Part shown: positions 1-10,859 of the stretch, piece after piece | How positions within the stretch are numbered: position 1 is the first letter of the stretch | Layout: each line of letters starts with the position of its first letter | Source of the DNA: Deroplatys truncata | Lineage: Eukaryota > Arthropoda > Insecta > Mantodea > Mantidae | Assembly (NCBI GenBank): GCA_030765065.1 | Contig: CM060988.1 | Location: 203,337,565 to 203,401,564, forward strand | DNA length: 64,000 nucleotides | Direction: 5' to 3' | Notes under the pieces: generated by a model | Databases searched by the model: none | What the model was told of the DNA's origin: nothing | The model's input: the letters and a program-made list of their open reading frames with translations, nothing else | Made by a program: the position numbers and the translations under genes

Positions 1-424
1 TTTTCGTCTATCGCTTAACGCTTACAGGTTATACAAAATTCCTTTCGAATGAGGACTTCCTAGGTTATTCCCAAAAAATTCATTCTGTACATTTTATTAA
101 TCATGTAGATATCTTTAATATATAGTATTTTAATCAAAATCGTTAGAGCCACATTTTTAGAAATCAAAATTTTCAAAAAATATTTCAAATAAAGGGTAGT
201 TGGGATTGGGGAGATTTGTGTGTCGCATCCTTGGAAGATAGTTAACTCAAATACCAAGTTTGGTATTTATCCGTTTTTTGAGCTATGCTGTTCACAGACA
301 GACACACAGACAAAAATGTTTTATTTGGATTCAGGGCGCCTCAAAACATACATTTCCTGTGAAATCTCGGTATAGAAATGTTGGGTGTAATGCAATACTA
401 TACTTAGTAGAGAAAGTAAAAAAG
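1..424 (-). repeat. RF1 repeat, partial copy cut by window start
   Basis: RF1 is this report's name for an abundant family of about 0.85-1.3 kb. In forward sense it starts TTTTACTTTCTCTACTA, then has a GGGGAAGTATTG...TTCCA block, a GT/GTCT-rich core, ACCAAACTTGGTAT, and several hundred AT-rich bases, and ends GTGTAACACATCAGATTTT. This copy is reversed and ends at its start motif (agagaaagtaaaa near 424). The open frames inside it are not credible genes. Confidence 0.75.
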
Positions 425-474
425 GCAGTTTTAGCAAAATGTCCGCGCGCGCATTATCAAAAAACGAAACGAGG

Positions 475-790
475 GGTGAGTACCAAACTTGGTAACCAAG
501 TTGAGTATTTTCCAAGGGTGCGATACAAATATTTTGAAGAAACTCCCCTCACCCAGAATACTCTTTATATGCTGAATTTTGGAAACGTTTCATTTTCAAA
601 CAATGGCTAAGATTTTGATATTTTCGTCTTGAATTTTCTGGGAATAGCTTATGAAGTCCTCTTCGTTCGGAATAACTTTTATATAACTGGTAAACGCTAA
701 AATATTAATACACAATAAAATGTACGTCTTATTAAAGCACGCAATCAATGTCAGATACAATTAACCGTTTCCGAGATATTGGTGCCAATC
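475..790 (+). repeat. RF1 repeat fragment, forward
   Basis: It begins near the ACCAAACTTGGTA core and continues through the CCCCTCACCC block to a CGAGATATT block at about 775. It faces the copy at 1-424, so the two form a diverged inverted pair around base 450. Beyond it, 791-1114 holds no gene or repeat that I recognise apart from a poly-T run. Confidence 0.7.
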
Positions 791-1114
791 TTGAAATACA
801 TGTAGTTTTCTCGCGGTAAATCGTTATTCTTTTTTTTTTTTCTCGTGGTCGAAAAACAAAGCAATTTCATAGCGACCAACTTTTTAAAAAATCTGAGTCT
901 ACTGCATGCCCTTTCCTTTCTACAACCAAATGTGTAAATGCAGAGTAAGCCAAAAGACTCCGAACCGCCTGCGCGGTGTTTTTCCTTTCCGCGTCCTCGA
1001 CGCTCGTTGCCGTCTGCCGCTATTATAGAAAGGCCCGGATGAAACCTTACAACATTTTTAAAACTACTTTTGAAGGCTTTACTTACCAACTTTATGAAAG
1101 GAAATGCTGAAATT

Positions 1115-1320
1115 AAAGAATGAAGGCATACACAAATTATAATGGTATTTAACCTTGTTTTATTAATCTTTCACACAATTAAATAACACTTCATTAATGT
1201 ATCCTAATGTAGAACTGTGAGATTATTGTTAATTGTATTTTATAACACGTAAACTTTATATTTTTCTCACCGCAATGAATTTTCATGTCTCACACTGACG
1301 TATCCAACTGCTCAGGAACG
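1115..1320. repeat. Unnamed repeat shared with 28830-29045
   Basis: About 200 bases match a second site in the same orientation. Shared blocks are CACAATTAAATAACACTTCA, CACGTAAACTTTAT and TCTCACCGCAAT. Since the other copy adjoins GCCCCACG motifs and CCAAT-like boxes, both may be LTR fragments of one retroelement; this is tentative. Confidence 0.55.
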
Positions 1321-1324
1321 CTCA

Positions 1325-1445
1325 GCTTTTTTTGGATTCAGGGTGTCTCAAAACATGTATTTCGGTGAAATCTCGGTATCGAATTTTTGGGTGGAATACA
1401 ACACTTCCCCCACTTACTATACGTAGTAGAGAAAGTAAAAAAGTC
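1325..1445 (-). repeat. RF1 start-end fragment, reverse
   Basis: The piece covers only the start third of RF1, from GGATTCAGGGTGTCTC to the terminal AGAGAAAGTAAAA, in reverse orientation. Confidence 0.75.
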
Positions 1446-1509
1446 AGGTATTTAACAGATTTCATGTCAAGATTGCCAAGGCTCATATATAGGTAGAACA
1501 AAAAGAAAC

Positions 1510-2380
1510 TTAAAAATCTGATGTGTTACACTCACATGACTTTCTCTACTCTTGTACAAACTATTTTTAAAAACGCTTATTCTCCGTCTACTTCATGTTA
1601 CACGAGATAAACATTTGCAGACTCTATCTTATTGCTAATTTTCTTGTAGATGTAAGGGGAATATATATTTACAAGGGCAATATAGAAATACAGTAGCCTT
1701 TAAGCACATACATATCTCTTAATAGCTGGTTGCTAGGTGCAGCACCATTCCCTTTGCCACAGATTGTAACTCTTTGCATATCCAAGACAAAAAAATCTGA
1801 TGTGTTACACTCACATGACTTTCTCTACTCTTGCACAATCTAATTTTACAAACGCTTATTCTCCATATGCTTCATGTTAATCGACATATCGAGATGTCAA
1901 TCTTATTGGTAATTTTCTTATAGATGCAAGGGAAATATGGTAGCTTTTAAGCGATAGTCAAATATTTTAACGCTGGTTGCTATGTGGCGCATTCCATTCT
2001 CTTTGCATGTCCAGGACATAAAAAAATGAATAACGAATTTGAGAAAAAGTATAAGTATTGTAAAATTTAAGGAAATAACAAGCAATATCTCGAAAACGGT
2101 TCACTCAACAAAAGAAATGTATATGACATAAGTTGTGTATTTTAACGCGATCTACATTTTTTGTGTAGTAAAATTTTGTCTTCTATCTCTTATGGTTTAA
2201 GCGTTTGTAAAAATAGTTTGTACAAGAGTAGAGAAAGTTATGTGAGTGTAACACATCAGATTTTTTTTGGATTCAGGAGGCCTCAAAACATGTATTTCCG
2301 GTGAAATCTCGGTATCGAATTTTTGAGTGGAATACCATACTTCCCCTATTTACTATACGTAGTAGAGGAAGTAAAAATAG
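1510..2380 (-). repeat. Rearranged RF1 pieces
   Basis: Two end motifs in reverse (near 1512 and 1791, AATCTGATGTGTTACACTC) are followed by RF1 body sequence, then a short forward end piece (about 2203-2265), then a reverse start piece (2266-2378). The body breaks abruptly at about 2200. Several insertion or recombination events are needed to explain it. Confidence 0.7.
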
Positions 2381-2594
2381 ATATAACATCTAGTAAGCAA
2401 TGCGGCACAATGTAGGCTTTTTGCTTCCAATGAAATAACGGGCTCTATGCCACCTCTACAAGATACCTTGGTTAACTATTACTTGGCAGACTTGCTACCC
2501 CACCACGGAGTTGGACATTCTTCTTGGATAATTATTAAGGTAATTTATGATTCAGAATCGGAACAGCAGCAGCAGCAACAACAACAACAACAAC

Positions 2595-2633
<39 letters not shown>

Positions 2634-3080
2634 TTCTTTCAGATTTTGCTTCTGAACTTCTATGGTAGGAATTATGCATTTAATTTTTCGTTTACGAAAA
2701 GCATTTGTTACACTTTTTGTTTTTTTATTTATTTGTTTGAATAATATTCTAATATTAATAAAAGAAAAATTATAAAATTATGGTTTATTGAGTATTGTAT
2801 GTAAGTAAAGTGGAAGTAGAGGCTTTTGTCCGTTCAAATGTGGTGCACATTATGCAATTTTTAACATTGCAGAAGTACCAACAGTAAGCTCGCGCTGGCA
2901 CTTGGCAGCCCTGCAAGATATTCATTTGTTTTGCAACCTGTCCTGAAGTAAACCTGCAACGTGTCTGTCGTTTTGTGTGATGTGGTTGAATTTGTAGGTT
3001 CTGAGGCGTGACCTATTTAAGATTTTACACTTATTTGTGACTGACACTTCTCTTGGTTTGCAACGTTTTACTTGCACACC
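2381..3080. other. Region upstream of SSR4
   Basis: It contains a composite microsatellite at about 2562-2632 (CAG, then CAA, then AAT triplets) whose translation gives an artefactual poly-Asn frame. The last 200 bases hold the presumed SSR4 promoter and 5' UTR; no clear TATA box was identified. Confidence 0.5.
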
Positions 3081-3599
3081 ATGGCCATTTCAAGCGTTAT
3101 TCAGGCTCTACTCCTTGCAGTTATAGCTGCAACGTGTGCCCTGGCCGATACATGCACAAAACCTGAAGTTTCTGCTTCAGCATACACAACACAAGATGCT
3201 ACAGTGCTAACAAATATAGCATTTGTTGCAGAATTCACTTTAAAGTGTGCTAACAATGCGAAAGGCATATCGCTGTACGCGGAAATAAACGGCAGAACGA
3301 TTCCGGCAGCCAGGATTGGAGACGACAACAGGTACCAGGTGAGCTGGACCGAAGATGTGAAGAAGGCAAGAAGTGGGGACTATAGCATAAATCTGTACGA
3401 TGAGGAAGGTTATGCGGCCCTGAGGAAGGCTATCCGAAGTGGCGAAGACCCATCGTCAGTGAAGTCTTTGGTTACCATTGTTGTGAACTATCCCGGTGCT
3501 TATCAGGGACCTTGGGTGAACTCTGAATTCATGGCAGCAATGCTTGCCGTGTTGGTGTGGTACCTTGCATTTTCTGCAAAATCTAAACTGCTCGCATAA
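3081..3599 (+). CDS. SSR4: Translocon-associated protein subunit delta (signal sequence receptor delta)
   Basis: The 172-residue product matches the TRAP-delta family in length (human is 173 residues) and layout. Residues 1-22 form a signal peptide ending near TCALA. Two lumenal cysteines (C25 and C56) are placed for the family disulfide. A beta-sandwich-like lumenal domain carries the family-typical stretches NGRTIPAARI and YQVSW, and a single membrane segment (about 149-166, FMAAMLAVLVWYLAF) is followed by a short basic cytosolic tail (SAKSKLLA). TRAP-delta is a subunit of the heterotetrameric TRAP complex at the Sec61 translocon in the ER membrane. The ATG at 3081 lies in a strong context (caccATGG); an in-frame TTG nine bases upstream is not the start. 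The frame is open throughout with no intron, so it is either a naturally intronless gene or an intact retrocopy. No poly-A tract or target-site duplication was seen. ATTAAA at 3652 is a possible poly-A signal. Confidence 0.93.
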   Translation: MAISSVIQALLLAVIAATCALADTCTKPEVSASAYTTQDATVLTNIAFVAEFTLKCANNAKGISLYAEINGRTIPAARIGDDNRYQVSWTEDVKKARSGDYSINLYDEEGYAALRKAIRSGEDPSSVKSLVTIVVNYPGAYQGPWVNSEFMAAMLAVLVWYLAFSAKSKLLA

Positions 3600-4259
3600 C
3601 TTTGGTTTATTGATAATAATGTATTGGTGAAAGAACTTGAGGAATTGAGCTATTAAAACGAGAAAAGAAAACTTTGTTCTCTTTTAAATTAAAATGTGTG
3701 TTCACTACCCTGAAGCAGAGGGTGATACAGCATTTCTTAAGAAGGGGGGGACTACATTGTTTTTTTATTAAAAACATAGCACTCCAGTAGGATCACCCTC
3801 AAGCAATGAGTTATTGCGGCATTTTACCTTCATAGTGATGAAATTTCATGAGTTTATTTTAAGAAACTCTTTTATACTAATATAGTAAATGGAAGTTAAG
3901 GTGTAATGAGTTGCTTTTCACCACTAATAGGTATAGTCCCTGTTTGATTAGGCCTACCTGTTTTCCTATGGATAAACTTCAATATTGGATTATGGCTGGT
4001 ATCACTATGTACATGTAACACACGCATACACTGCATGACATTTATTGACTTCAACACATTATTACATGAAATAAAGAACAAATAACATGGTACTTTACTT
4101 ATTTTCATGAATATACAGCATATTTTGTCACTTTTGTTCCATTTTACTGACACTCGGAAGTCGCATTGCATGCATCTCACCCGTAACATCATGGGAATGT
4201 TGGTTGCATTGTCTTTCCACTGCCAACATTTGAAATCCCAACATAGCTGAAAACACGAT
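3600..4259. other. SSR4 3' flank, no further gene seen
   Basis: Unstructured AT-rich sequence follows the SSR4 stop. It includes ATTAAA at 3652 as the best poly-A candidate. The minus-strand open frame at 3896-4192 shows no recognisable domain. Confidence 0.4.
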
Positions 4260-4430
4260 TGAGGGCCCTCAGCTTCAAAGCGTAGCTGAGAGATGTGTTT
4301 TTAGAAGGAGAGAATTGCAAAGCAAACAACAGGGCGTAGCAGAGGGATCTGTGCGTCTAAAGCTCGAATGATTCATGTTGGCAGCAATTCCTTCTAAAAG
4401 TTGCCAAAAACAACTTTACAAGTACAGCTG
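4260..4430. repeat. Hairpin-containing dispersed repeat, copy 1
   Basis: It shares blocks with 5500-5620: GAGGGCCCTCAGC, TCAAAGCGTAGCTGAG, GAGGGATCTGTGC, and GAATGATTCATGT followed by GGCAG and AATTCCTTC. The GGGCCCTCAG and CTGAGGG parts can pair. Confidence 0.55.
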
Positions 4431-5499
4431 CTAAAAAGGGAGGGAGGGCAGGCAATATATTACCCCTGGAGCAACATCTACTACACCAAAACGTTCCTCA
4501 TTAAACAAGAATTATTGTGGATAGCAAAAAACCCCAATTTCGTAAATTAAAAGCTTCTATTTTCACCATAATCCTATATCGAAGTAGAACCTTTCCTGCT
4601 ACAATTTCAACATCATTTGAAATGTTAGCAATTTAGGAGCACTTTTGTCCTTGTTTCATCCTCTTTCCTTTTGCAGTAGTAATCATGTCAACAGCACTAG
4701 AAGTAACCTTATCTGCAGAATTTTGACCTGTTTTATATTTTACTTCAATTTTGGACATTAGAAAATTTACGTTTGTTGCTCAAAATAATAAAAATGTTCA
4801 GTTTTGAAAACCTTCACTGTGAGTGTTAATGCACCAGCTTGTCATGAAGCACTGGACTCGTATAGTCCCTGAGGCCTATGGTTGCCAGTCTTTTGGCCAC
4901 TGCTAGGACGATTCCAATAGTTCCTATTCAAGGGGAGTATGTAAACACTTTAACTTTGTAATCTTAAATATAACTTGGGAAGGGTGGCTAAACATGCATG
5001 TAGCTCCTCCATGGAATCAAAACATGTTGTATTCTATGAGTGCATGCATGTCCGTGAAAATTAGGAAGTTATGAAGTTGAAGTATTGACAAGAGTGGAGT
5101 CAAGTTACACAGCAAGTCATGGAAGTAAAGCTAATATGGTGTTTGTACTGTTAATGAGGCATTTTATGCTTCCTTTACCCAATTTTGAATTATTTTAACA
5201 GTTGTATTGAAATATGTTTTAGCATATTTTAAAATGTAAGTAAATACACAGTATTCCATGGAATTCTTTATGGCAATAAGCGGCATGTGGTCCCAACGTC
5301 AGCACTCTGAATTGCTGATAATGACGGTCTGCTACAGTCGGCTATTAAAAATACAGTTTGGGTAAGGTGCTTTTAGGTGGTCTTTAGGTGATGGAAGTGA
5401 TGTCTTATATGTCCTACAGATGTCACTCTGTCATTATCTAGCTCTAACGCAATGCTGGCAACATATGAATAACTAATGCCACCAAAGCTGGTAAGATAC
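4431..5499. other. No gene or repeat recognised
   Basis: Low-complexity AT-rich intergenic sequence. No long open frame, splice-supported exon or known transposon signature was seen. Confidence 0.35.
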
Positions 5500-5620
5500 T
5501 CAGCCTCAAGGCATAGCCAAGGGATTGAGGGCCCTCAGCCTCAAAGAGTAACTGAGGGATCTGTGCATCTAAAACTTGAATGATTCATGTCGGCAGAAAT
5601 TCCTTCCAAAAGTCAATACA
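5500..5620. repeat. Hairpin-containing dispersed repeat, copy 2
   Basis: It matches 4260-4430 and carries the clearest hairpin of the family: CCCTCAGCCTCAAAGAGT then AACTGAGGG. A related piece in opposite sense is at 6545-6610. The interval 5621-6213 between them shows no gene. Confidence 0.55.
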
Positions 5621-6225
5621 AAATGAGGAAATAGTAACAACAACATCGCTTACCGCGGATTTCACTTCTTATTTAGGTTGGCAGTATGTGTATTAATGGG
5701 AAGATGGCTACATTTGTTGTGTTCATATCGCAATTTTCCTATAAAAGTAAAACACCTAAAAGGGGCGGGCAGGTGGGCACCAGGTATTGACGAGATCACA
5801 TCTACTTATAAATTCACTCTTAAGGTAATTCACTCCATTCCTTCTTGCTTTTTTCAGCATTTTCAATGAAGACCACCTAAAAGCACAATAGCCTACAGTT
5901 TTCACATTGTTTACTAGCTCGGACAGTATTCCGTATGCGGGTAGGAGTTATGAAATTTTAAGAAACTTACGGAAACAGTGCTTTTTGATATGTAGAGTTG
6001 ATTGTGTAGGTGCTGAGTTCTTAAATTATGCAGGAGCTGTTGCTTTATTGAAAACATTGGGCCCTTCTTGGCAACCACCAAGCGTTGGTGGACATCTTGT
6101 CAGAAGTTATTGTTAACATGATAAAAAAAACATGGCTAACGGAATGTTGGGAAGCAAGGAGAATTTAGCTAAAGTGGGTCATTCGAATTTAGACACGCAG
6201 ATACTATGGCCATGCCCTGTCGTTG

Positions 6226-6507
6226 AAATTAAATTAAATTGAGTTTTATTTATGGACGCTCCTTAACTGCTGTGGTCCTTAGCGTCCCATTCTATATTGG
6301 GTGTGAAAGACCGGTAATTTTGCTCAGAGGTCTCTTTATCAGGCTTGAGGTTCGACACAGGACCAACAGCTTTACTTCTCTTCTGAAGGAAGCCATACTA
6401 AGGATTTTTACACCGGAAAAAATCCACCGCCCTCTGCGGGGTTTGAACCTGCGACCTCGGGAACTAGAGTAGCATGGTTAACCACTACACCACAGAGGAC
6501 AACTAAC
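6226..6507 (-). mobile_element. tRNA-derived SINE (type A) with target-site duplication
   Basis: On the minus strand an A box (TGGTGTAGTGG, 6492-6482) and a B box (GGTTCAAACCC, 6449-6439) have pol III spacing. A body of about 200 bases and an (ATTTA)-like tail follow. A perfect 12-base duplication GCCCTGTCGTTG flanks it (6214-6225 and 6508-6519). The structure is a SINE, not a functional tRNA gene, because no complete cloverleaf with a 3' arm is present. Confidence 0.85.
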
Positions 6508-6610
6508 GCCCTGTCGTTGCTCCACTCCTCTCCTACTAAGCTTCCTTTCGGCTATGCTTTGAGCTGAGTGTCCTCAATCCCTTGGCTACGCCTTGCAGCA
6601 TAGGGTCCTT

Positions 6611-7389
6611 AATGTTGCAATGTTGGCAGCAGAATGCCAATGACAGCACTGCTATTGTGGGAAAGTGCTCACTAACTACATACTGAATAATGGTCACTAA
6701 GTTAGATTACAGAAGAAGCTGAAAATGATGTCCATCTACTGCAACACGTTCCTGACATCTCTAAAGGAAATTGCCATTTACATGTGCAAGTTCGCCTACT
6801 GCAATTCTTAAATTTAAGAACTTTAGTGGTTGTAAACGTGGTGGTTTTTGAAACACTGTTTCTTGTGATGGGCAGCAGAGTGATTTTCTGATGTTTCTCC
6901 TATCTCATTGAAGTTTTACTCAGTAAGTACTGTAGGTTTCTCTTTTCACGTTTATTCTGAACTAATCATACTTTTCTAATGTTTTTACAAGATTTATAAT
7001 CGGCGCAACAGTTCTAGTCATGTGAAAATCTTAATGAGAGCTATGATGCGAGTTGCTTACCAGATCAGGTGGTGACCGGTCGTCTGCATGCTGCAGGAGT
7101 GCGTGGGACAGTCATCGTCAAATATCCACAATGGTTATGCACTGTGTTGCGCTGATAAACTTAGTTATATACAGTATATTAAAATCCACGCTGTAAAAAG
7201 CGCTTAATATAAAAAACGCTGTCAATCATTGCCTCCAATTCTTCCACATCTAACAACCCTTCCTCTTCTGCGGAATCACTCACATTATTGCCGTCATCAC
7301 TGCTGTCACTACTTTCTGCACCATTATCCTGGATGAGAATTATTTCTATTTGATTTTCTGCAATTCCGTATTTTTCGGAATAATGATTC
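6611..7389. other. No gene recognised
   Basis: The stretch leads into the 3' flank of the transposase relic at 7407-8791. An acidic low-complexity stretch is readable on the minus strand at 7220-7390 and may be the degraded end of that element's protein. Confidence 0.35.
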
Positions 7390-8791
7390 TTAATTTATTC
7401 AGCATGTCACCATACATTTTCCCATTCTGGCCTTCCAATTTCAGCAAATTGCTGGCGTTGTAACTGCTCCACATATTTTAATTTAAAAGTGATATTTCTG
7501 CATGCCACCCATTTTTTGATATCAGCCCAGATTAATTCGATTGGGTTTAGATATGGGCGATACGATGACAGTCTAAGTACATTATGGCGATGTTGTATTA
7601 CTATCTGGTCAAGTATGTATGACTTCTGAAGCTGTTTGTTGGCTTTAATTAAGTTATATAGCTTTGTTTTACTCATGCTTCCATCTAAAGCTTTATTATG
7701 TCTTAAGTAACCAAGCTCTCATTTCTTCTTTCAAGGAAGTTGAGGTAGGTGGTTTGTGAATTTGAGTGTTGACGCATTGTGAAGCATTGTCGATGACCAG
7801 AACAGACCCAGCAGGCATATTAGGTATCAACATGGCGTTGATTCACTTCATGTAATTTTCTGTATTCATTTCTTGATGAAAATCTCCTGTTGTTTGTTGC
7901 GACTTGTAAAAGAAGGGCATTTGGAACGAAGCCGATCTTTCCAACAGCACGAACGATAATAAGTATTTGCCCTTTGGCAACAGGTGCCTGCAAACCTAAT
8001 TCGCTATCGTCACTCCAACGTTTAGATGTTGTATGACTGCTGTGTATGTATGACTCATCTTCATACATTATAGTATTTTTCTGGAATTTGTAGCACCACC
8101 TTGAAAATTGATGCTGATATAAGTACATATAAAATTATAGTCATTTGGAAAGGTAGAATCAGACTGAAAAATTCAATGCCATAGCCGGGATTTGAACCAC
8201 GGATCTTAGGCTTTCCGTGCCGTTGCTCTAACCGACTAAGCTATCATGGCAACATTTACTTTTTATTTTTTTTTATTTTATTTATTTATTTTGCTTTTCT
8301 GTTAGAACTCTTCTATTTGATTTCAGTTTCTTCCATTTGAACCCTAAATCTTTAATAATTTTTCTGAGATTTGTAGCACCACCTTGAAAGTTTCTGCTGT
8401 CTTTCAGCTGGATGAGCAATCTGCTTATTGTTAGAACAGTTTTTTCTTCCACATAGGAATTGTGAATCGTGCGCTGAATGACACATTCGAAATCGTCTAT
8501 TTCTGTAATACGTTTAGGGACCTTATGTTTCTTCCCAGGTGTGTCAAATGGTACTCTTTCATCCATAGGTTTTTTTCTCTTATCTTTGAGAACTCTGGAA
8601 ATGGAACTCGGTGAAACACCAGTTGCTTTGACTACTCTTTCTTTCACTCTCTTAAGGCTTTTGTGGAACTCGGATATAATTTCTTCCTTCATCTCTGCTT
8701 CTTGCTTCATGAAGTCGATGACATTTGCAATTATTTCCCTACTTTGACTATGTAACACCTTACCACTTAACTTTGAAAACATAGGAGCCAT
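7390..8791 (-). pseudogene. Tc1/mariner-superfamily DDE transposase relic, interrupted
   Basis: Three minus-strand frames belong to one transposase type. 8791-8282 is an N-terminal DNA-binding part with a helix-turn-helix (VVKATGVSPSSISRVLKD) and a linker TPGKKHKVPKR. 8128-7820 carries the first catalytic region (MYEDESYIHSSHTTSKRW). 7676-7407 carries the last catalytic region (SSYRPYLNPIELIWADIKKW), the family's NPIE(L/x)xW motif. A tRNA-like SINE and a frame break lie between the first two. A short stretch (TTTCAAGGTGGTGCTACAAA) occurs twice, at both sides of the SINE, so the locus is rearranged or a composite of two copies. Not functional. Confidence 0.8.
8165..8255 (-). mobile_element. 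tRNA-like SINE head inside a transposase relic
   Basis: On the minus strand an A box (TAGCTTAGTCGG) and a B box (GGTTCAAATCC) match pol III consensus closely at tRNA spacing. The sequence around them, GGCTTTCCG and ATGGCA, is not a complete tRNA acceptor stem. It sits between two parts of the transposase relic. Confidence 0.65.
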
Positions 8792-9104
8792 GGTTATAAA
8801 TATAACAAATATAAAATAAGTACTATTTAGATACTGCAGCTCTCTTTAAAAAGACTGTATGTGTTACGCACTGTGAGTAAGCAAAGGTATCATATCGCTT
8901 TCGTTGATTAAGCTAAACATAAACCATTCCTAGGCTTGGCAGCTGGGGTGGCAATCAAGGTCACGATTCCAGAAGTTTTGCGCGAGTAATAATATAGTGA
9001 TCCTACTGGGAAACAGGATCGCCAGGAAATTTTGTTGTGAAAGGTCATTGCTCTTTCCCACAATTTCTTTTTCTGATGTAACACTCAAAAAGATAAATTT
9101 TCTT
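8792..9104. other. No gene recognised
   Basis: 5' flank of the transposase relic; no inverted terminal repeat could be paired with the 3' side by eye. Confidence 0.3.
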
Positions 9105-9400
9105 CTTCTTTAACTGATTACCCTCCTCTTTGTAGGATTTACAAGCCAATGTCTTGTCAGTAGCCTATTGAGGAGCAAACAAACTCTGGATCATAGCATA
9201 TCCAGGATGGATGATCAGCCCAATACCTGATATGGCATGAAGAAGAAGGAAATGAAATTTATGACAAAAGGGATGATAGGAAAATTTGCAGATCAAATTA
9301 CGCAACCCAGCATTCACCTAATGACCAAAAAACTGTGGTCAGATTGGTTGGCCTCGGGATTTGAACCCAGTACCCATCCCACCTGGTTCAAAAAGATTAA
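9105..9400 (-). mobile_element. Old copy of tRNA-derived SINE (type B)
   Basis: Its body matches the SINE at 10245-10626 (for example TATCCAGGATGGATGATCAG against CATCCAGGATGGGTGATCAG). A recognisable B box (GGTTCAAATCCC, minus) remains, but the A box has decayed. Confidence 0.7.
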
Positions 9401-9915
9401 ATCCTTTGTAGTAATTTAAACTTCTGTGGTACGATATTAAGGCACAACATAAAGTGAACACACCTCATAGGCAACAGCAATAGAGAGATAAAGACTTCTG
9501 CGTGACTCTACACTGGTGAATGGCAGTTGACGTGAGACCACATGCTGCCAATGTCATAAGGAATGCTCCATATATAACTATGGTACTCTGTGCATAATTC
9601 TTCACATCAAACTTTACAACCTTTGTGGTTGGTAATGTGTTTTTCTTTTGTCTGTTCACTGTGCAGATATCAAAGAAAAACAACCCTCTCAACGGCAGTG
9701 CTGTGTGCAGAATGACATAGCCCAATTGTTATTGCAAGACAAATTGTGGGGGACTGAACTATGTTAAACTTAACAACTGATTTTTTTTCTTGTTCACTCC
9801 AACACGCGTTTGTTGGCAATTTCACTTTTGCAACGTCATCCGCTAAATCAAAGACTATGTAGATACACGTAATCTTTGGTAACAACACATTGCTGTGATC
9901 ATATTTAGTGCTAAA
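9401..9915. other. No gene recognised
   Basis: Two overlapping minus-strand open frames (9465-9888) have no domain that I can name and no flanking splice support. Confidence 0.3.
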
Positions 9916-9916
9916 G

Positions 9917-10100
9917 GCTGAAAGGCATTAAGTCACTTTTTGCAACTTTTCAGAAGGTAAAAACTATATGCACGAAAATAAAAAAAATATAAATTGTGCA
10001 GGTATTTTTGTATTATATATAGTTATCAATGTCAAAACAATTTAAACACTACATCCATACCTAAACTTTTTTTGTCAAAAATGACTTAATGTTTTTCAGC
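9917..10100. mobile_element. Possible short inverted-repeat element (MITE), 184 bp
   Basis: The ends are inverted copies: GCTGAAAGGCATTAAGTCAC at the left against GCTGAAAAACATTAAGTCAT read from the right. The inside is AT-rich and non-coding. No clear target-site duplication was found. A similar end motif occurs at 15076-15097. Confidence 0.5.
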
Positions 10101-10244
10101 TCCTCGTCACAACTTAGATAAAATCTTTATTGATAACATTCAATGTGGTTACTTTGGTCGTGTTTATTTGTAAAGTTTATAGAGAAGTACAGTGTAAGTT
10201 ACAAAATTAATGTCTTATCACTTTGCTTAAATAGTGTTTAAACT

Positions 10245-10626
10245 TTCATTCATTCATTATCTGTTTACCCTCCTCTTATGTAGGACTTACACCCCCCAGG
10301 ACTTACAAGCAGGTGCCTGGGGTCAGAGGCCCGTCGAGGAGCAGACACTCATGGATCAGACAGAGCATCCAGGATGGGTGATCAGCCCGATGCCTGGTAT
10401 GGGATGAAGGAAGTAGATGAAAGGAAATGTTGGTGAAATGGATGAAAGGAAAGGTGATGATGGAGCAGTTGGTGGAATGAATGGCGGGGGAAACCGGAGA
10501 ACCCGGAGAAAACCCGCCCAGACGCCGCTTCGTCCACCACAAATCCCACATGCAGGTCCCTGGGATTGAACCCGGGCTGCCTCGGTGGGAGGCGAGCGGT
10601 CTAACCACTCGGCCACAGCGCCGCCG
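10245..10626 (-). mobile_element. tRNA-Ser-like SINE (type B) with target-site duplication
   Basis: On the minus strand the head GCGCTGTGGCCGAGTGGTTA contains an A box (TGGCCGAGTGG), and GGTTCAATCCC is the B box; the long variable-arm-like part suggests a class II (Ser/Leu-type) tRNA ancestor. The body is about 300 bases and the tail is (AATG)n. A perfect 11-base duplication GTGTTTAAACT flanks it (10234-10244 and 10627-10637). The two overlapping open frames at 10303-10616 are SINE artefacts. Confidence 0.88.
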
Positions 10627-10859
10627 GTGTTTAAACTACATGCACTAAAATAGAAAAAGGGGGAAGAATGCCTCGTGGCAATATTACTTTACATACATTA
10701 ACTCTACGTGTTGATGTTAGTCATTTTAAAATGGCATGCTGAAGACCATATTTTACTGCAGTGTCTTGTAACTTCTTGTATGCATGCTAAGGTGTTTTAG
10801 TGACTGAGTGCTAAGCAAGCAGTGGAAGAGAGTGGATGTGTGTTGAGGAAGCTCCTGGA

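Noticed and set aside
60..610. Open frames of 64-116 codons at the left edge
   Set aside because: They lie within RF1 copies and recur, broken differently, in other copies.
2547..2744. Poly-Asn/Ser protein
   Set aside because: Translation of a CAG/CAA/AAT microsatellite.
3101..3328. 75-codon frame opposite SSR4
   Set aside because: Antisense shadow of a well-supported coding sequence.
6430..10616. tRNA genes suggested by A and B boxes
   Set aside because: The boxes sit at heads of SINEs with long non-tRNA bodies, tails and TSDs; no complete cloverleaf could be drawn.
10303..10616. Overlapping minus-strand frames of 86 and 101 codons
   Set aside because: They lie wholly inside the type B SINE with its TSD.
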